Assembly (NCBI RefSeq): GCF_008033445.1
Contig: NZ_VNKO01000004.1
Span: 1 to 64,000, forward strand
Direction of reading: 5' to 3'
From: Vulcaniibacterium gelatinicum
Lineage (GTDB): Bacteria; Pseudomonadota; Gammaproteobacteria; Xanthomonadales; Xanthomonadaceae
Length of the DNA: 64,000 nt
Positions 9,982 to 18,086 of the stretch are shown piece by piece. The notes under the pieces are model-generated. The model ran no database searches. It was not told the origin of the DNA and was given only the letters and a program-made list of their open reading frames with translations. The stretch's first letter is position 1. Every line of letters starts with the position of its first letter. A program made the position numbers and the translations under genes.

Positions 9982-10530
9982 ATGCTGCCCGGCCCCTTCA
10001 ACCTCCAGGCCTGGATAGACGAGCACCGCCACCTGCTCAAGCCGCCGGTGGGCAACAAGTGCATCGTGGACGGCGACTTCATCGTGATGGTGGTCGGCGG
10101 CCCCAACCAGCGCACCGACTACCACTGGGACGAGGGCCCGGAGTGGTTCCACCAGCTCGAAGGCGAGATGGTGCTGAAGATCCAGGAGGACGGCCGCGTG
10201 CGCGACATCCCGATCCGCGCCGGCGAGGTCTTCTACCTGCCCCCGCGCGTGCCGCACTCGCCGCAGCGCATGCCCGGCTCGGTGGGCCTGGTGGTCGAGC
10301 GCAAGCGCCTGCCGCACGAGCGCGACGGGCTGATGTGGTTCTGCGAGAAGTGCAACACGAAGCTCTACGAGGAGTTCTTCGTGCTGCGGAACATCGAGAC
10401 CGACTTCCCGGCCGTGTTCGAGCGTTTCTACCGCTCGCGCGCCAACCGCACCTGCCGAACCTGCGGGCACCTGAATCCCGCGCCGGCGAAGTACGAGGCA
10501 GCACAGGATCCGGACGCCGGCATGCCCTGA
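9982..10530 (+). CDS. nbaC: 3-hydroxyanthranilate 3,4-dioxygenase
   Basis: Cupin ring-cleaving dioxygenase of 182 residues turning 3-hydroxyanthranilate into 2-amino-3-carboxymuconate semialdehyde. The catalytic iron ligands His48, Glu54 and His92 and the substrate-binding Arg44 and Arg96 can be identified by pattern with the studied bacterial enzyme. The C-terminal rubredoxin-like iron site is complete, with CEKC and CRTC pairs, as in bacterial rather than animal forms. The start follows the deaminase stop by four bases. The toxin-antitoxin pair follows after 126 bases. Function is firmly supported by motif and by neighbours. Confidence 0.96.
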   Translation: MLPGPFNLQAWIDEHRHLLKPPVGNKCIVDGDFIVMVVGGPNQRTDYHWDEGPEWFHQLEGEMVLKIQEDGRVRDIPIRAGEVFYLPPRVPHSPQRMPGSVGLVVERKRLPHERDGLMWFCEKCNTKLYEEFFVLRNIETDFPAVFERFYRSRANRTCRTCGHLNPAPAKYEAAQDPDAGMP

Positions 10531-10616
10531 GCAGCCGCCGGCCGGAGAGGTCCGCCCGTCAGGTGCCCCAGCGGGGACAGGACGGATCCGGCCGGGCGCT
10601 TGCCCCCGCCGCCCGG

Positions 10617-10643
10617 GTATTACATACTCGGCCGAGGTAATAC
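10617..10643 (+). promoter_or_regulatory. Palindromic operator upstream of the AbrB/PIN pair
   Basis: A 27-base near-symmetric site: GTATTAC, three bases, the perfect palindrome CTCGGCCGAG, then GTAATAC, which is the exact reverse complement of the left arm. It ends 13 bases before the antitoxin start codon. The placement suggests autoregulation by the AbrB-type antitoxin, as is common in such modules; binding itself is inferred. Confidence 0.6.
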
Positions 10644-10656
10644 CAGGAATCTGCCG

Positions 10657-10893
10657 ATGAGCACGATCCTCACCGTCAAGGGCCAGGTCACCATCCCGAA
10701 ACCGGTCCGCGACGCCCTGCGACTGGAGCCGGGCAGCGCGGTGGAGTTCGCCGTCAACGCTGCCGGCGAGGTGGTCGTGCGCAAGGCCGGCAGCCGCAGG
10801 CGCGCCCCGCGCCGGGACCGCTTCGAGGCCGCGCGCGGCAAGGCCCAGGTCAAATGGCGCAGCGACGAACTGATGGCCCTGCTGCGCGACTGA
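10657..10893 (+). CDS. AbrB/SpoVT-type antitoxin
   Basis: A 78-residue swapped-hairpin DNA-binding protein. The N-terminal half (STILTVKGQVTIPKPVRDAL, then EPGSAVEF) is the classic AbrB/MazE-like domain, and the basic then amphipathic C-terminal half would wrap the toxin. As an antitoxin it should bind and block the PIN ribonuclease encoded 16 bases downstream and repress its own promoter at the palindrome just upstream. The start is the ATG before STILTVKGQ; the upstream frame extension lacks family pattern. Placed between two kynurenine pathway genes in the same direction. Confidence 0.9.
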   Translation: MSTILTVKGQVTIPKPVRDALRLEPGSAVEFAVNAAGEVVVRKAGSRRRAPRRDRFEAARGKAQVKWRSDELMALLRD

Positions 10894-10909
10894 GCGGGCA
10901 CGATCGGCC

Positions 10910-11314
10910 ATGCTGCTCGTGGACACGAACGTCCTCGTTGACGTGCTCGAGGACGACCCCCACTGGGCCGACTGGTCCATCGCCCAGCTGCGCGCGCAAT
11001 CGCAATTGCACACGCTGGTGATCAACCCGGTGATCTACGCCGAGCTGTCGCTGACCTTCGACAGTCCGGAGGCGCTGGATGACGCCCTCGCCGGAATGCA
11101 GGTGGAACTGCAGGAACTGCCCCGCCCCGCCCTGTTCCTGGCCGGCAAGGCCTTCGTTCGCTACCGCCGCAAGGGCGGCAGCCGGCACAACGTGCTCGCC
11201 GATTTCTTCATCGGCGCCCACGCCGCAGTGATGCGCTGGCCGCTTCTGACCCGCGATGCACGGCGCTACCGCGCCTATTTTCCGACCGTCGAGCTCATCA
11301 CGCCGGACCAGTAA
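10910..11314 (+). CDS. PIN-domain ribonuclease toxin (VapC-like)
   Basis: A 134-residue PIN-domain protein, expected to be a metal-dependent ribonuclease toxin that stops translation when not bound by its antitoxin. The four acidic site residues are present: Asp5 (VDTN), Glu45 (YAEL), Asp98 (ADFFIG) and Asp116 (TRDARRY). It is paired with the AbrB-type antitoxin gene upstream. Its stop lies only 16 bases before the ACMS decarboxylase start, so transcription of the rest of the kynurenine operon may continue from here. RNA target unknown. Confidence 0.92.
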   Translation: MLLVDTNVLVDVLEDDPHWADWSIAQLRAQSQLHTLVINPVIYAELSLTFDSPEALDDALAGMQVELQELPRPALFLAGKAFVRYRRKGGSRHNVLADFFIGAHAAVMRWPLLTRDARRYRAYFPTVELITPDQ

Positions 11315-11330
11315 CCCCGGAAATCGCCGC

Positions 11331-12341
11331 ATGCTGAAGATCGACATCCACGCCCACTTCCTGCCGCGCGACTGGCCGGACCTGGCCGCGAAGTACGGCG
11401 ACAACCGCTTCCCGGTGATCCACCACGGCGAGGACGGCCGGCACCGGATCTACAAGGACGGCAAGTTCTTCCGCGAGATCTGGCCCAAGACCTGGGACCC
11501 GGAGATCCGGATCGAGGACTACGCCCGCTTCGGCGTGCAGGTGCAGGTGATCAGCACCGTGCCGGTGATGTTCAGCTACTGGGCCAGGCCGCACCACGCG
11601 CTCGAGCTGCACCAGGCCCTCAACGACCACATCGCCGAGGCCTGCCGCGCCCATCCGCGCCATTACGCCGGGATCGGCACCGTGCCGCTGCAGTCGCCGT
11701 CGCTGGCGGTGCGCGAGCTGGAGCGCTGCATGGACGAGCTGAACCTTCAGGGCGTGCAGATCGGCTCGCACGTCAACGACTGGAACCTGGATGCACCGGA
11801 GCTGTTCGAATTCTTCGAGGCCGCCAGCGAGCTGGGGGCGGCGATCCTGGTCCACCCGTGGGACATGATGGGCGCGGCCTCCATGCCCAAGTACTGGCTG
11901 CCGTGGCTGGTGGGCATGCCCGCCGAGCAGTCGCGCGCGGCCTGCAGCCTGATCTTCGGCGGCGTGCTGGAGCGGCTGCCGAAGCTGCGCGTGTGCCTGG
12001 CGCACGGCGGCGGCAGCTTCCCCTACACCATCGGCCGGATCGAGCACGGTTTCCGCATGCGCCCGGACCTGGTGGCGACCGACAACTTCCGCAACCCGCG
12101 CGAATACCTTGGCCGCCTGTACTACGACTCCTGGGTGGCCGACACGCGCGCGCTGCGCTACCTGCTCGACACCTGCGGGGTGTCGCGGGTGATGCTGGGC
12201 ACCGACTATCCCTTCCCGCTCGGCGAGCAGGAACCCGGCGCCGGCATCGAGGCGCTCGGCCTGGACGAAGCCGACAAGGCCAGGCTGTACCACGGCACGG
12301 CGCTGGAATGGATGGGGCTGCCGAAATCCCGCTTCGAATGA
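11331..12341 (+). CDS. nbaD: 2-amino-3-carboxymuconate-6-semialdehyde decarboxylase
   Basis: Amidohydrolase-fold metal-dependent decarboxylase (ACMSD) of 336 residues, removing CO2 from the product of 3-hydroxyanthranilate dioxygenase to give 2-aminomuconate semialdehyde. The metal-binding HAH of IDIHAHF (residues 7 and 9), VHPWDMMG in the middle with its histidine, LAHGGGSFP, and the late Asp of MLGTDYPFPLG are all visible. The start ATG is followed at once by this motif, so it is well placed. Stop and kynureninase start overlap (ATGA). It diverts carbon from NAD synthesis to complete breakdown. Confidence 0.95.
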   Translation: MLKIDIHAHFLPRDWPDLAAKYGDNRFPVIHHGEDGRHRIYKDGKFFREIWPKTWDPEIRIEDYARFGVQVQVISTVPVMFSYWARPHHALELHQALNDHIAEACRAHPRHYAGIGTVPLQSPSLAVRELERCMDELNLQGVQIGSHVNDWNLDAPELFEFFEAASELGAAILVHPWDMMGAASMPKYWLPWLVGMPAEQSRAACSLIFGGVLERLPKLRVCLAHGGGSFPYTIGRIEHGFRMRPDLVATDNFRNPREYLGRLYYDSWVADTRALRYLLDTCGVSRVMLGTDYPFPLGEQEPGAGIEALGLDEADKARLYHGTALEWMGLPKSRFE

Positions 12342-13633
12342 GTGCCCTGCCGATGACCGAACTGTTCTCCGACGACGACGCCCGCGCGCGCGACGCCGCC
12401 GATCCGCTGTCTACGTTCCGCGGCGAGTTCCACATCCCGCGCCACGAGAGCGCCGAGATGGCGTACTTCTGCGGCAATTCGCTTGGCCTGCAGCCGAAGG
12501 GCGTGCGGGCGATGGTCGAGGAGGTGCTGGACAAGTGGGCGCGCGAGGCGGTCGAGGGGCACTTCCTCGAACCCGCGCCATGGATGCCCTACCACGCCCT
12601 GGTGCGCGAACCGCTGGCGCAGGTGGTCGGCGCGCTGCCCTCGGAAGTGGTGGCGATGAACACGCTGACGGTGAACCTGCACCTGATGCTGGTCAGCTTC
12701 TACCGGCCCACACGCGAGCGTCCGGCGATCCTGCTCGAGGCCGGTGCGTTCCCGTCGGACCGGCATGCGCTCGAATCGCAGGTGCGCTTCCACGGCTTCG
12801 ACCCCGCCACCGACCTGATCGAGCTCGAACCCGACGAGCCCGAGGGCACGGTGTCCATGGCAGCGATCGAACGCGCCATCGGCGAGCACGGCCACCGCCT
12901 GGCGTTGATCCTGTGGCCGGGGGTGCAGTACCGCACCGGCCAGGCGTTCGACCTCGCCGCGATCGTGCGGCTCGGCCATGCCGCCGGCGCGGTGGTCGGC
13001 TTCGACCTCGCGCATGCGGTCGGCAACCTGCCGCTGCGCCTGCACGATGCCGGCGCCGATTTCGCGGTGTGGTGCCACTACAAGTACATGAACTCGGGGC
13101 CCGGCGCCGTCGCCGGCTGTTTCGTGCACGAGCGCCACGCGAACACCGAGCGGCCGCGCTTCGCCGGCTGGTGGGGCCACCGCCAGGACACCCGTTTCCG
13201 CATGGGCCCGCGCTTCGAGCCCACACCGGGGGCGGAAGGCTGGCAGCTCAGCAACCCGCCGATCCTGGGCCTGGCGCCGCTGCGCGCCTCGCTGGAGCTG
13301 TTCACGCGGGCCGGAATGGAGCCGTTGCGGCAACGCTCCCTGCGCCTGACCGGCTACCTCGAAGCCCTGATCCGCGAGCGCCTGTCGGACACGCTGCAGA
13401 TCGTCACCCCGCGCGAACCGGAACGCCGCGGCGCGCAGCTCTCGCTGCGCGTGGCCGGCGGCCGCGAACGCGGCCGCGCGCTGTTCGAACACCTCGCCGC
13501 GCATGGCGTGCTCGGCGACTGGCGCGAACCCGACGTGATCCGCATCTCCCCCGCCCCGCTCTACAACACCCACGCCGACATCCTCCGCTTCGCCCGTTGC
13601 GTGGCGGAATGGCGCAGGGACCAAAACCATTAG
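12338..13633 (+). CDS. kynU: Kynureninase
   Basis: PLP-dependent hydrolase of 431 residues that splits kynurenine or 3-hydroxykynurenine into (hydroxy)anthranilate and alanine. Landmarks are FCGNSLGLQPKGV near the N-terminus, the Asp of GFDLAHAVGNLP, and the PLP lysine in WCHYKYMNSGPG. The chosen ATG overlaps the ACMSD stop by four bases; a second in-frame ATG lies five codons later. Because kynurenine monooxygenase follows, 3-hydroxykynurenine is the probable substrate. The stop codon sits two bases before the first copy of a long inverted repeat. Confidence 0.96.
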   Translation: MSALPMTELFSDDDARARDAADPLSTFRGEFHIPRHESAEMAYFCGNSLGLQPKGVRAMVEEVLDKWAREAVEGHFLEPAPWMPYHALVREPLAQVVGALPSEVVAMNTLTVNLHLMLVSFYRPTRERPAILLEAGAFPSDRHALESQVRFHGFDPATDLIELEPDEPEGTVSMAAIERAIGEHGHRLALILWPGVQYRTGQAFDLAAIVRLGHAAGAVVGFDLAHAVGNLPLRLHDAGADFAVWCHYKYMNSGPGAVAGCFVHERHANTERPRFAGWWGHRQDTRFRMGPRFEPTPGAEGWQLSNPPILGLAPLRASLELFTRAGMEPLRQRSLRLTGYLEALIRERLSDTLQIVTPREPERRGAQLSLRVAGGRERGRALFEHLAAHGVLGDWREPDVIRISPAPLYNTHADILRFARCVAEWRRDQNH

Positions 13634-13713
13634 CCACGGATCTACACGGATGAAAAACACTGGGTAAATATCCTGTTTGCTTCATCCGTGTTCATCCGTG
13701 GCAATCCGTGGCT
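13631..13713. repeat. CCACGGAT palindromic element, copy 1
   Basis: Two inverted arms at 13631-13654 and 13681-13713 built from units CACGGAT(G/T) in opposite direction, with a short AT-richer loop between them. It fills the gap between kynureninase and kynurenine monooxygenase. The same unit occurs twice more in the window, at both junctions of the methionine synthase cluster. As RNA it would form a long hairpin. Confidence 0.8.
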
Positions 13714-13733
13714 GATATCGAAGAGCAAGTCCG

Positions 13734-15098
13734 ATGACACCTGAAGGCAGGCACATCACGATCGCAGGTGCGGGGTTGGCGGGGGCGCTGCTCGCCACGC
13801 TGCTCGCCAGGCGCGGCTGGCGCGTGGACGTGTACGAGCGCCGCGGCGATCCGCGCGTGCAGGGCTACAGCGGCGGACGTTCGATCAACCTGGCGCTGGC
13901 CGAGCGCGGGCTGCATGCGTTGCGCATCGCCGGCACGGACGCGGCGGTGCTGGAGAAGGCGGTGATGATGCGCGGCCGCATGGTGCACTTCGCCGAAGGC
14001 GGCCAGCAGCTGCAGCGCTACGGCCGCGACGATTCCGAAGTGATCTGGTCGGTGAGCCGGGCCGAGCTCAACATCGTCCTGCTCGACGCCGCCGAAGCCG
14101 CCGGCGCGCGGATCCACTTCGACCGCCGCCTGGACCAGGTCCGCTTCGACGCCGGCATCGCCAGCTTCGTGGACGACCGCAACGGCCTGCGCCACGAGCA
14201 CCCGTTCCGGGCCCTGGTGGGCGCCGACGGCGCGGGCTCGGGCCTGCGCGCGGCCATGCAGCGCTACCTGGACCTGGGCGAGCGCCACGAGCCGCTGGGC
14301 CATTCGTACAAGGAACTGGAGATCCCGCCGGCCGACGACGGCGGTTTCCGCATCGAGCCGAACGCGCTGCACATCTGGCCGCGCGGCGGCTACATGTGCA
14401 TCGCCCTGCCGAACGACGAGCGCACCTTCACCGTCACCCTGTTCCTGCCCAACGAGGGCGACCCGAGCTTCGCCACGGTCCGCACCGGCGCCGACGCGCG
14501 CGCCCTGTTCGCGCGCGACTTCCCCGATGCGCTGCCGCTGATCCCGCGGCTCGAGGAGGATTTCGAGCGCAACCCGGTCGGCCAGCTCGGCACGCTGTAC
14601 CTCGAGCGCTGGCACCTCGACGGCCGCGCCGTTCTGCTCGGCGACGCCGCGCACGCGATGGTGCCGTTCCACGGCCAGGGCATGAACTGCGCGTTCGAGG
14701 ATTGCGTGGCCCTGGCCGCGCACCTGGAACGCGAGCCCGACCTCGCCGCCGCCTTCGCCGCGTTCGAGGCCGAGCGCAAGCCGAACGCGCGCGCGATCCA
14801 GGCGATGGCGCTGGAGAACTACGTCGAGATGCGCGACCGGGTGGACGATCCGGACTTCCTGCTCCAGCGCCAGCTCGAACGCCAGCTCGCCGAGCGCCAT
14901 CCGGGCCGCTTCGTGCCGCGCTACACGATGGTGACGTTCCGTCGCCTGCCCTACGCCCTCGCCTTCGAGCGCGGCCAGGTGCAGCGCGGGCTGCTGGCCG
15001 AGGCCACCCGCGGACGCGATTCGCTGGACGGCCTGGACTGGGCCTGGCTCGACGCCGAAGTCGAGCATCGGCTGCCGCCGCTGCCGGCCGAAGGCTGA
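13734..15098 (+). CDS. kmo: Kynurenine 3-monooxygenase
   Basis: FAD-dependent aromatic hydroxylase of 454 residues adding a hydroxyl to kynurenine using NADPH and O2. The dinucleotide fold IAGAGLAGALLA (about residues 10-21), the KMO-typical GYSGGRSINLALAERG and the FAD motif GDAAHAMVPFHGQGMNCAFED are clear. It is separated from kynU by a 100-base stretch holding the palindromic element, so it may be less tightly coupled than the earlier genes. sbcB follows after 20 bases. With kynU and the dioxygenase it forms the 3-hydroxyanthranilate branch. Confidence 0.96.
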   Translation: MTPEGRHITIAGAGLAGALLATLLARRGWRVDVYERRGDPRVQGYSGGRSINLALAERGLHALRIAGTDAAVLEKAVMMRGRMVHFAEGGQQLQRYGRDDSEVIWSVSRAELNIVLLDAAEAAGARIHFDRRLDQVRFDAGIASFVDDRNGLRHEHPFRALVGADGAGSGLRAAMQRYLDLGERHEPLGHSYKELEIPPADDGGFRIEPNALHIWPRGGYMCIALPNDERTFTVTLFLPNEGDPSFATVRTGADARALFARDFPDALPLIPRLEEDFERNPVGQLGTLYLERWHLDGRAVLLGDAAHAMVPFHGQGMNCAFEDCVALAAHLEREPDLAAAFAAFEAERKPNARAIQAMALENYVEMRDRVDDPDFLLQRQLERQLAERHPGRFVPRYTMVTFRRLPYALAFERGQVQRGLLAEATRGRDSLDGLDWAWLDAEVEHRLPPLPAEG

Positions 15099-15118
15099 GG
15101 ACCGGGGAAGGGCGCGCG

Positions 15119-16561
15119 ATGCCGGCCAGCTTCCTGTTCTACGACCTGGAAACCTTCGGCAGCGATCCGCGCAGCTCGCGCATCGCGCAGTTCGCCGCGA
15201 TCCGCACCGATGCCGACCTGAACGAGGTCGGCGAACCGGCCGACGTCCTGGTCCGCCCCGCCGACGACCTGCTGCCCTCGCCCGGCGCGGTGCTGGTAAC
15301 CGGGCTGACCCCGCAGCGCGCGCTGCGCGAAGGCGTGGCCGAGGCCGAGGCTTTCGCCCGCATCCACGAACTGATGGCGCAGGCGGAGACCTGCAGCGTC
15401 GGCTACAACTCGCTGCGCTTCGACGACGAGTTCGTCCGCCACGGCCTGTTCCGCAACTTCTACGACCCCTACGAGCGCGAATGGCGCAACGGCAACTCGC
15501 GCTGGGACCTGCTCGACGTGCTGCGGCTGGCGCACGCGCTGCGGCCGGACGGGCTGGCCTGGCCGCGTCGCGAGGACGGCGCGCCCTCGTTCCGGCTCGA
15601 GCACCTGGCCGCCGCCAACGACGTCCGCATCGGCGATGCGCACGAGGCCCTGTCCGATGTGCGCGCGCTGATCGGGCTGGCGCGGCTGTTCAAGGCGGCC
15701 CAGCCGCGGCTGTGGGAGTACGCGCTGCGCCTGCGCGACAAGCGTTTCGTCGCATCCCTGCTGAACCTCACCGCGATGGCGCCGCTGCTGCACGTCTCCC
15801 AGCGCTATCCGGCCACGCGTCTGTGCGCGGCCGCGGTCGCGCCGCTGGCCCGGCATCCGCGGGTGGACAACCGGGTGATCGTGTTCGACCTCGACGCCGA
15901 TCCGGAGCCGTTGCTCGCGCTCGAGCCCGAGGCGATCGCCGCCCGCCTCTACACGCCATCCCACGCGCTGGCCGAGGGCGAGTCGCGCATCCCGCTCAAG
16001 GAAGTGCACCTGAACCGCTGTCCGGCACTGGTGGCCTGGTCGCACCTGCGCGAGGACGACTTCGCCCGCCTGCGCATCGAACGCGCCGAAGCCGAACGCC
16101 GCGCCGCACGGCTGCGCGCGGTGGGCCCGGCGCTGGCCGAGAAGATCCGGCGCGTGTACGCGCTCGAGGCGCCGCGCGAACCCGGCGACGTGGACGGCGC
16201 GCTGTACGACGGCTTCATCCCCGACGCCGACCGCGCGCGCCTGCCGCAGGTGCGCGGCACGCCGCCGGAGGCGCTCGGCACGCGCGATTTCGGCTTCTCC
16301 GACCCGCGCCTGCGCGAACTGCTGTTCCGCTACCGCGCCCGCAACTGGCCGCACACCCTGACGCCGGCCGAACGCGCGCGCTGGGACGAATTCCGCGCCC
16401 GCCGCCTGCGCCAGGGCGTCGGCCAGCCGGAGCAGACCTTCGCCAGCTATCGCGCCGAACTGGCCGCCCTGCGCGCGCAGCATGCCGGCGACGCCGCGCG
16501 CCTGGCCCTGCTCGACGCGCTCGAGGCCTGGGGCCGCGACCTGGAGGCCGGCCTGCCATGA
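15119..16561 (+). CDS. sbcB: Exodeoxyribonuclease I
   Basis: 3'-5' single-strand DNA exonuclease of 480 residues, used in recombination and mismatch repair. It begins with the DEDD exonuclease motif FYDLETFGSDP (residues 7-17), followed by the second block YNSLRFDDEFVRHGLFRNFYDPY and the third HEALSDVRALIGLA, then the SH3-like and helical C-terminal parts typical of ExoI. The start ATG follows GGGGAAGGGCGCGCG. Its last four bases overlap the DUF2461 start. Its position behind kmo looks like chance packing and not a functional link. Confidence 0.95.
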   Translation: MPASFLFYDLETFGSDPRSSRIAQFAAIRTDADLNEVGEPADVLVRPADDLLPSPGAVLVTGLTPQRALREGVAEAEAFARIHELMAQAETCSVGYNSLRFDDEFVRHGLFRNFYDPYEREWRNGNSRWDLLDVLRLAHALRPDGLAWPRREDGAPSFRLEHLAAANDVRIGDAHEALSDVRALIGLARLFKAAQPRLWEYALRLRDKRFVASLLNLTAMAPLLHVSQRYPATRLCAAAVAPLARHPRVDNRVIVFDLDADPEPLLALEPEAIAARLYTPSHALAEGESRIPLKEVHLNRCPALVAWSHLREDDFARLRIERAEAERRAARLRAVGPALAEKIRRVYALEAPREPGDVDGALYDGFIPDADRARLPQVRGTPPEALGTRDFGFSDPRLRELLFRYRARNWPHTLTPAERARWDEFRARRLRQGVGQPEQTFASYRAELAALRAQHAGDAARLALLDALEAWGRDLEAGLP

Positions 16562-17244
16562 GCCGCTATTTCACCGACGCCGGTTTCCGCTTCCTGCGCG
16601 CCCTGGCGCGGCACAACGAGCGCGCCTGGTTCCACGCGCACAAGCACGAGTACGAGGCGCATGTCCGCGCGCCGTTCCAGCGCCTGCTCACCGACCTGCA
16701 GCCGGCGCTGGCGCAGGTCAGCGCGCACTACCGTGCCGATCCGAAGCCGCTCGGCGGCTCGCTGTTCCGGATCCAGCGCGACACCCGCTTCGCCAACGAC
16801 AAGTCGCCGTACAAGACCTGGCAAGGCGCGCGCCTGTTCCATGCGCGCGGGCGCGAGGTCGAGGCGCCCTCGTTCTACATCCACTTCGAACCCGGCCAGT
16901 GCTTCGTCGGCGCCGGCCTGTGGCACCCGCAGCCGGACACGCTGCGCCGGGTGCGCCAGTGCATCGTGGACAACCCGGCCAGCTGGCGCACCGCGACGCA
17001 CGCGCCGGCGTTCCGGCGCCGCTACACGCTCGACGACAGCGAGAACCTGGTGCGCGCCCCGCGCGGCTACCCGGCCGACTTCGAGTTCCTGGACGACCTC
17101 AAGCGCCGCAACTACGTGGCCTGGCGCGAACTGTCCGACGCCACCGTGCTCGGCCCGCGCCTGCGGCAGACGCTGGAGGCCGACCTGGCCGCGCTGGCCC
17201 CGTTCATGGATTACCTCTGCGCGGCGCTGGACCTGGAGTTCTGA
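16558..17244 (+). CDS. DUF2461 family protein (TIGR02453 type)
   Basis: A 228-residue soluble protein of the DUF2461/TIGR02453 family of unknown function. Typical blocks are NERAWFHAHKHEYE near residues 20-33, RIQRDTRFANDKSPYKTW near 80, and YIHFEPGQCFVGAGLWHPQP near 110. It is coupled to sbcB by an ATGA overlap. A 200-base gap with its own heat-shock promoter separates it from hsp20, so it probably ends the upstream transcript. No function is assigned. Confidence 0.88.
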   Translation: MSRYFTDAGFRFLRALARHNERAWFHAHKHEYEAHVRAPFQRLLTDLQPALAQVSAHYRADPKPLGGSLFRIQRDTRFANDKSPYKTWQGARLFHARGREVEAPSFYIHFEPGQCFVGAGLWHPQPDTLRRVRQCIVDNPASWRTATHAPAFRRRYTLDDSENLVRAPRGYPADFEFLDDLKRRNYVAWRELSDATVLGPRLRQTLEADLAALAPFMDYLCAALDLEF

Positions 17245-17290
17245 CAACCGCCGGGTGCGAAACCGACGCTGAACGCCGCGCCGCCACCAG

Positions 17291-17318
17291 CTTGAAACCG
17301 GCCCGGGCGGCACCATTT
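17291..17318 (+). promoter_or_regulatory. Sigma-32-type heat-shock promoter of hsp20
   Basis: CTTGAAA, 13 bases, then CACCATTT. This matches the heat-shock sigma factor consensus (CTTGAAA and CCCCATnT with 13-14 bases between) except for one base. It lies about 125 bases before the Hsp20 start, leaving a long 5' leader. Confidence 0.75.
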
Positions 17319-17444
17319 GGGAGCTCGGATGGCCGAGCCCGCCGTGGCGCCGGCGCATTCCTTCGCGCCGGCAGCCGGGCTTCCCGGCATGCCGCGGACC
17401 TCGGGCATCCGCAGCGATGCAACAGCGAAACCGAGGTGTACGAC

Positions 17445-17948
17445 ATGAGCCTGATGACCGACCTGATCCCGTGGACGCGGAATCGCGGCACGGAGCTGCA
17501 GCAGCGCCAGGCGCGTGATCCCTTCACCAGCCTGCAGCGCGAGATCAACCGCGTCTTCGACGACATGTGGCGCGGGTTCGACGCGCCCCTGGCCCGTTTC
17601 GGCCGGGACGGTTTCGGCTTCGGTTGGCCGAGCGTGGAGCTGCATGAAAGCGACAAGGAGCTGACGCTGACCGCGGAGCTGCCCGGGATGAGCGACAAGG
17701 ACGTGGAGATCCTGCTCGAGGAGGACTCGCTGGTTCTGCGCGGCGAACGCCGCAGCGCGCACACGGACAACGAGCGCCAGTTCAGCGAGTTCTTCTATGG
17801 CCGCTTCGAACGCCAGATTCCGCTGCCGGTCGAAGTGCAGGCCGACAAGGTGACCGCGGCCTTCAAGGACGGCCTGCTGACGGTCACCCTCCCCAAAGCC
17901 GCCAACGCCAAGCCGCGCGGCAAGCGCATCGCGATCCAGAAGGCCTGA
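17445..17948 (+). CDS. Small heat-shock protein, Hsp20/alpha-crystallin family
   Basis: An ATP-independent holdase chaperone of 167 residues. The alpha-crystallin domain spans about residues 60-155, with LTLTAELPGMSDKDVEILLEEDSL, the conserved LVLRGERR strand and the closing GLLTVTLPK. It has its own sigma-32-like promoter about 125 bases upstream and a perfect terminator after it, so it is a single-gene heat-shock unit. The leader between promoter and start could hold an RNA thermometer, but I could not demonstrate one. A second, divergent-looking Hsp20 gene lies at 59076-59579. Confidence 0.95.
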   Translation: MSLMTDLIPWTRNRGTELQQRQARDPFTSLQREINRVFDDMWRGFDAPLARFGRDGFGFGWPSVELHESDKELTLTAELPGMSDKDVEILLEEDSLVLRGERRSAHTDNERQFSEFFYGRFERQIPLPVEVQADKVTAAFKDGLLTVTLPKAANAKPRGKRIAIQKA

Positions 17949-17986
17949 TGCCCTGCCCGCGCCGGCCACGCCGGCGGCAGCGGAGC

Positions 17987-18062
17987 GCATGACCCGGCGG
18001 CGCCGGGTCATGCCGGCTCCGCCTGCTGTCAGCCGACGGCATCGCGCCGTCGGCTTTCTTTT
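17987..18062 (+). terminator. Double hairpin and rho-independent terminator after hsp20
   Basis: A 12-bp perfect stem (GCATGACCCGGC / GCCGGGTCATGC, 17987-18013) is followed by a second 10-bp perfect stem (AGCCGACGGC / GCCGTCGGCT, 18031-18055) that runs into TTCTTTT. The second is a classic intrinsic terminator for the hsp20 transcript; the convergent nucleotidase gene ends 24 bases further on. Confidence 0.88.
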
Positions 18063-18086
18063 CGCCCACGCGCGCCGGCTGCACGC

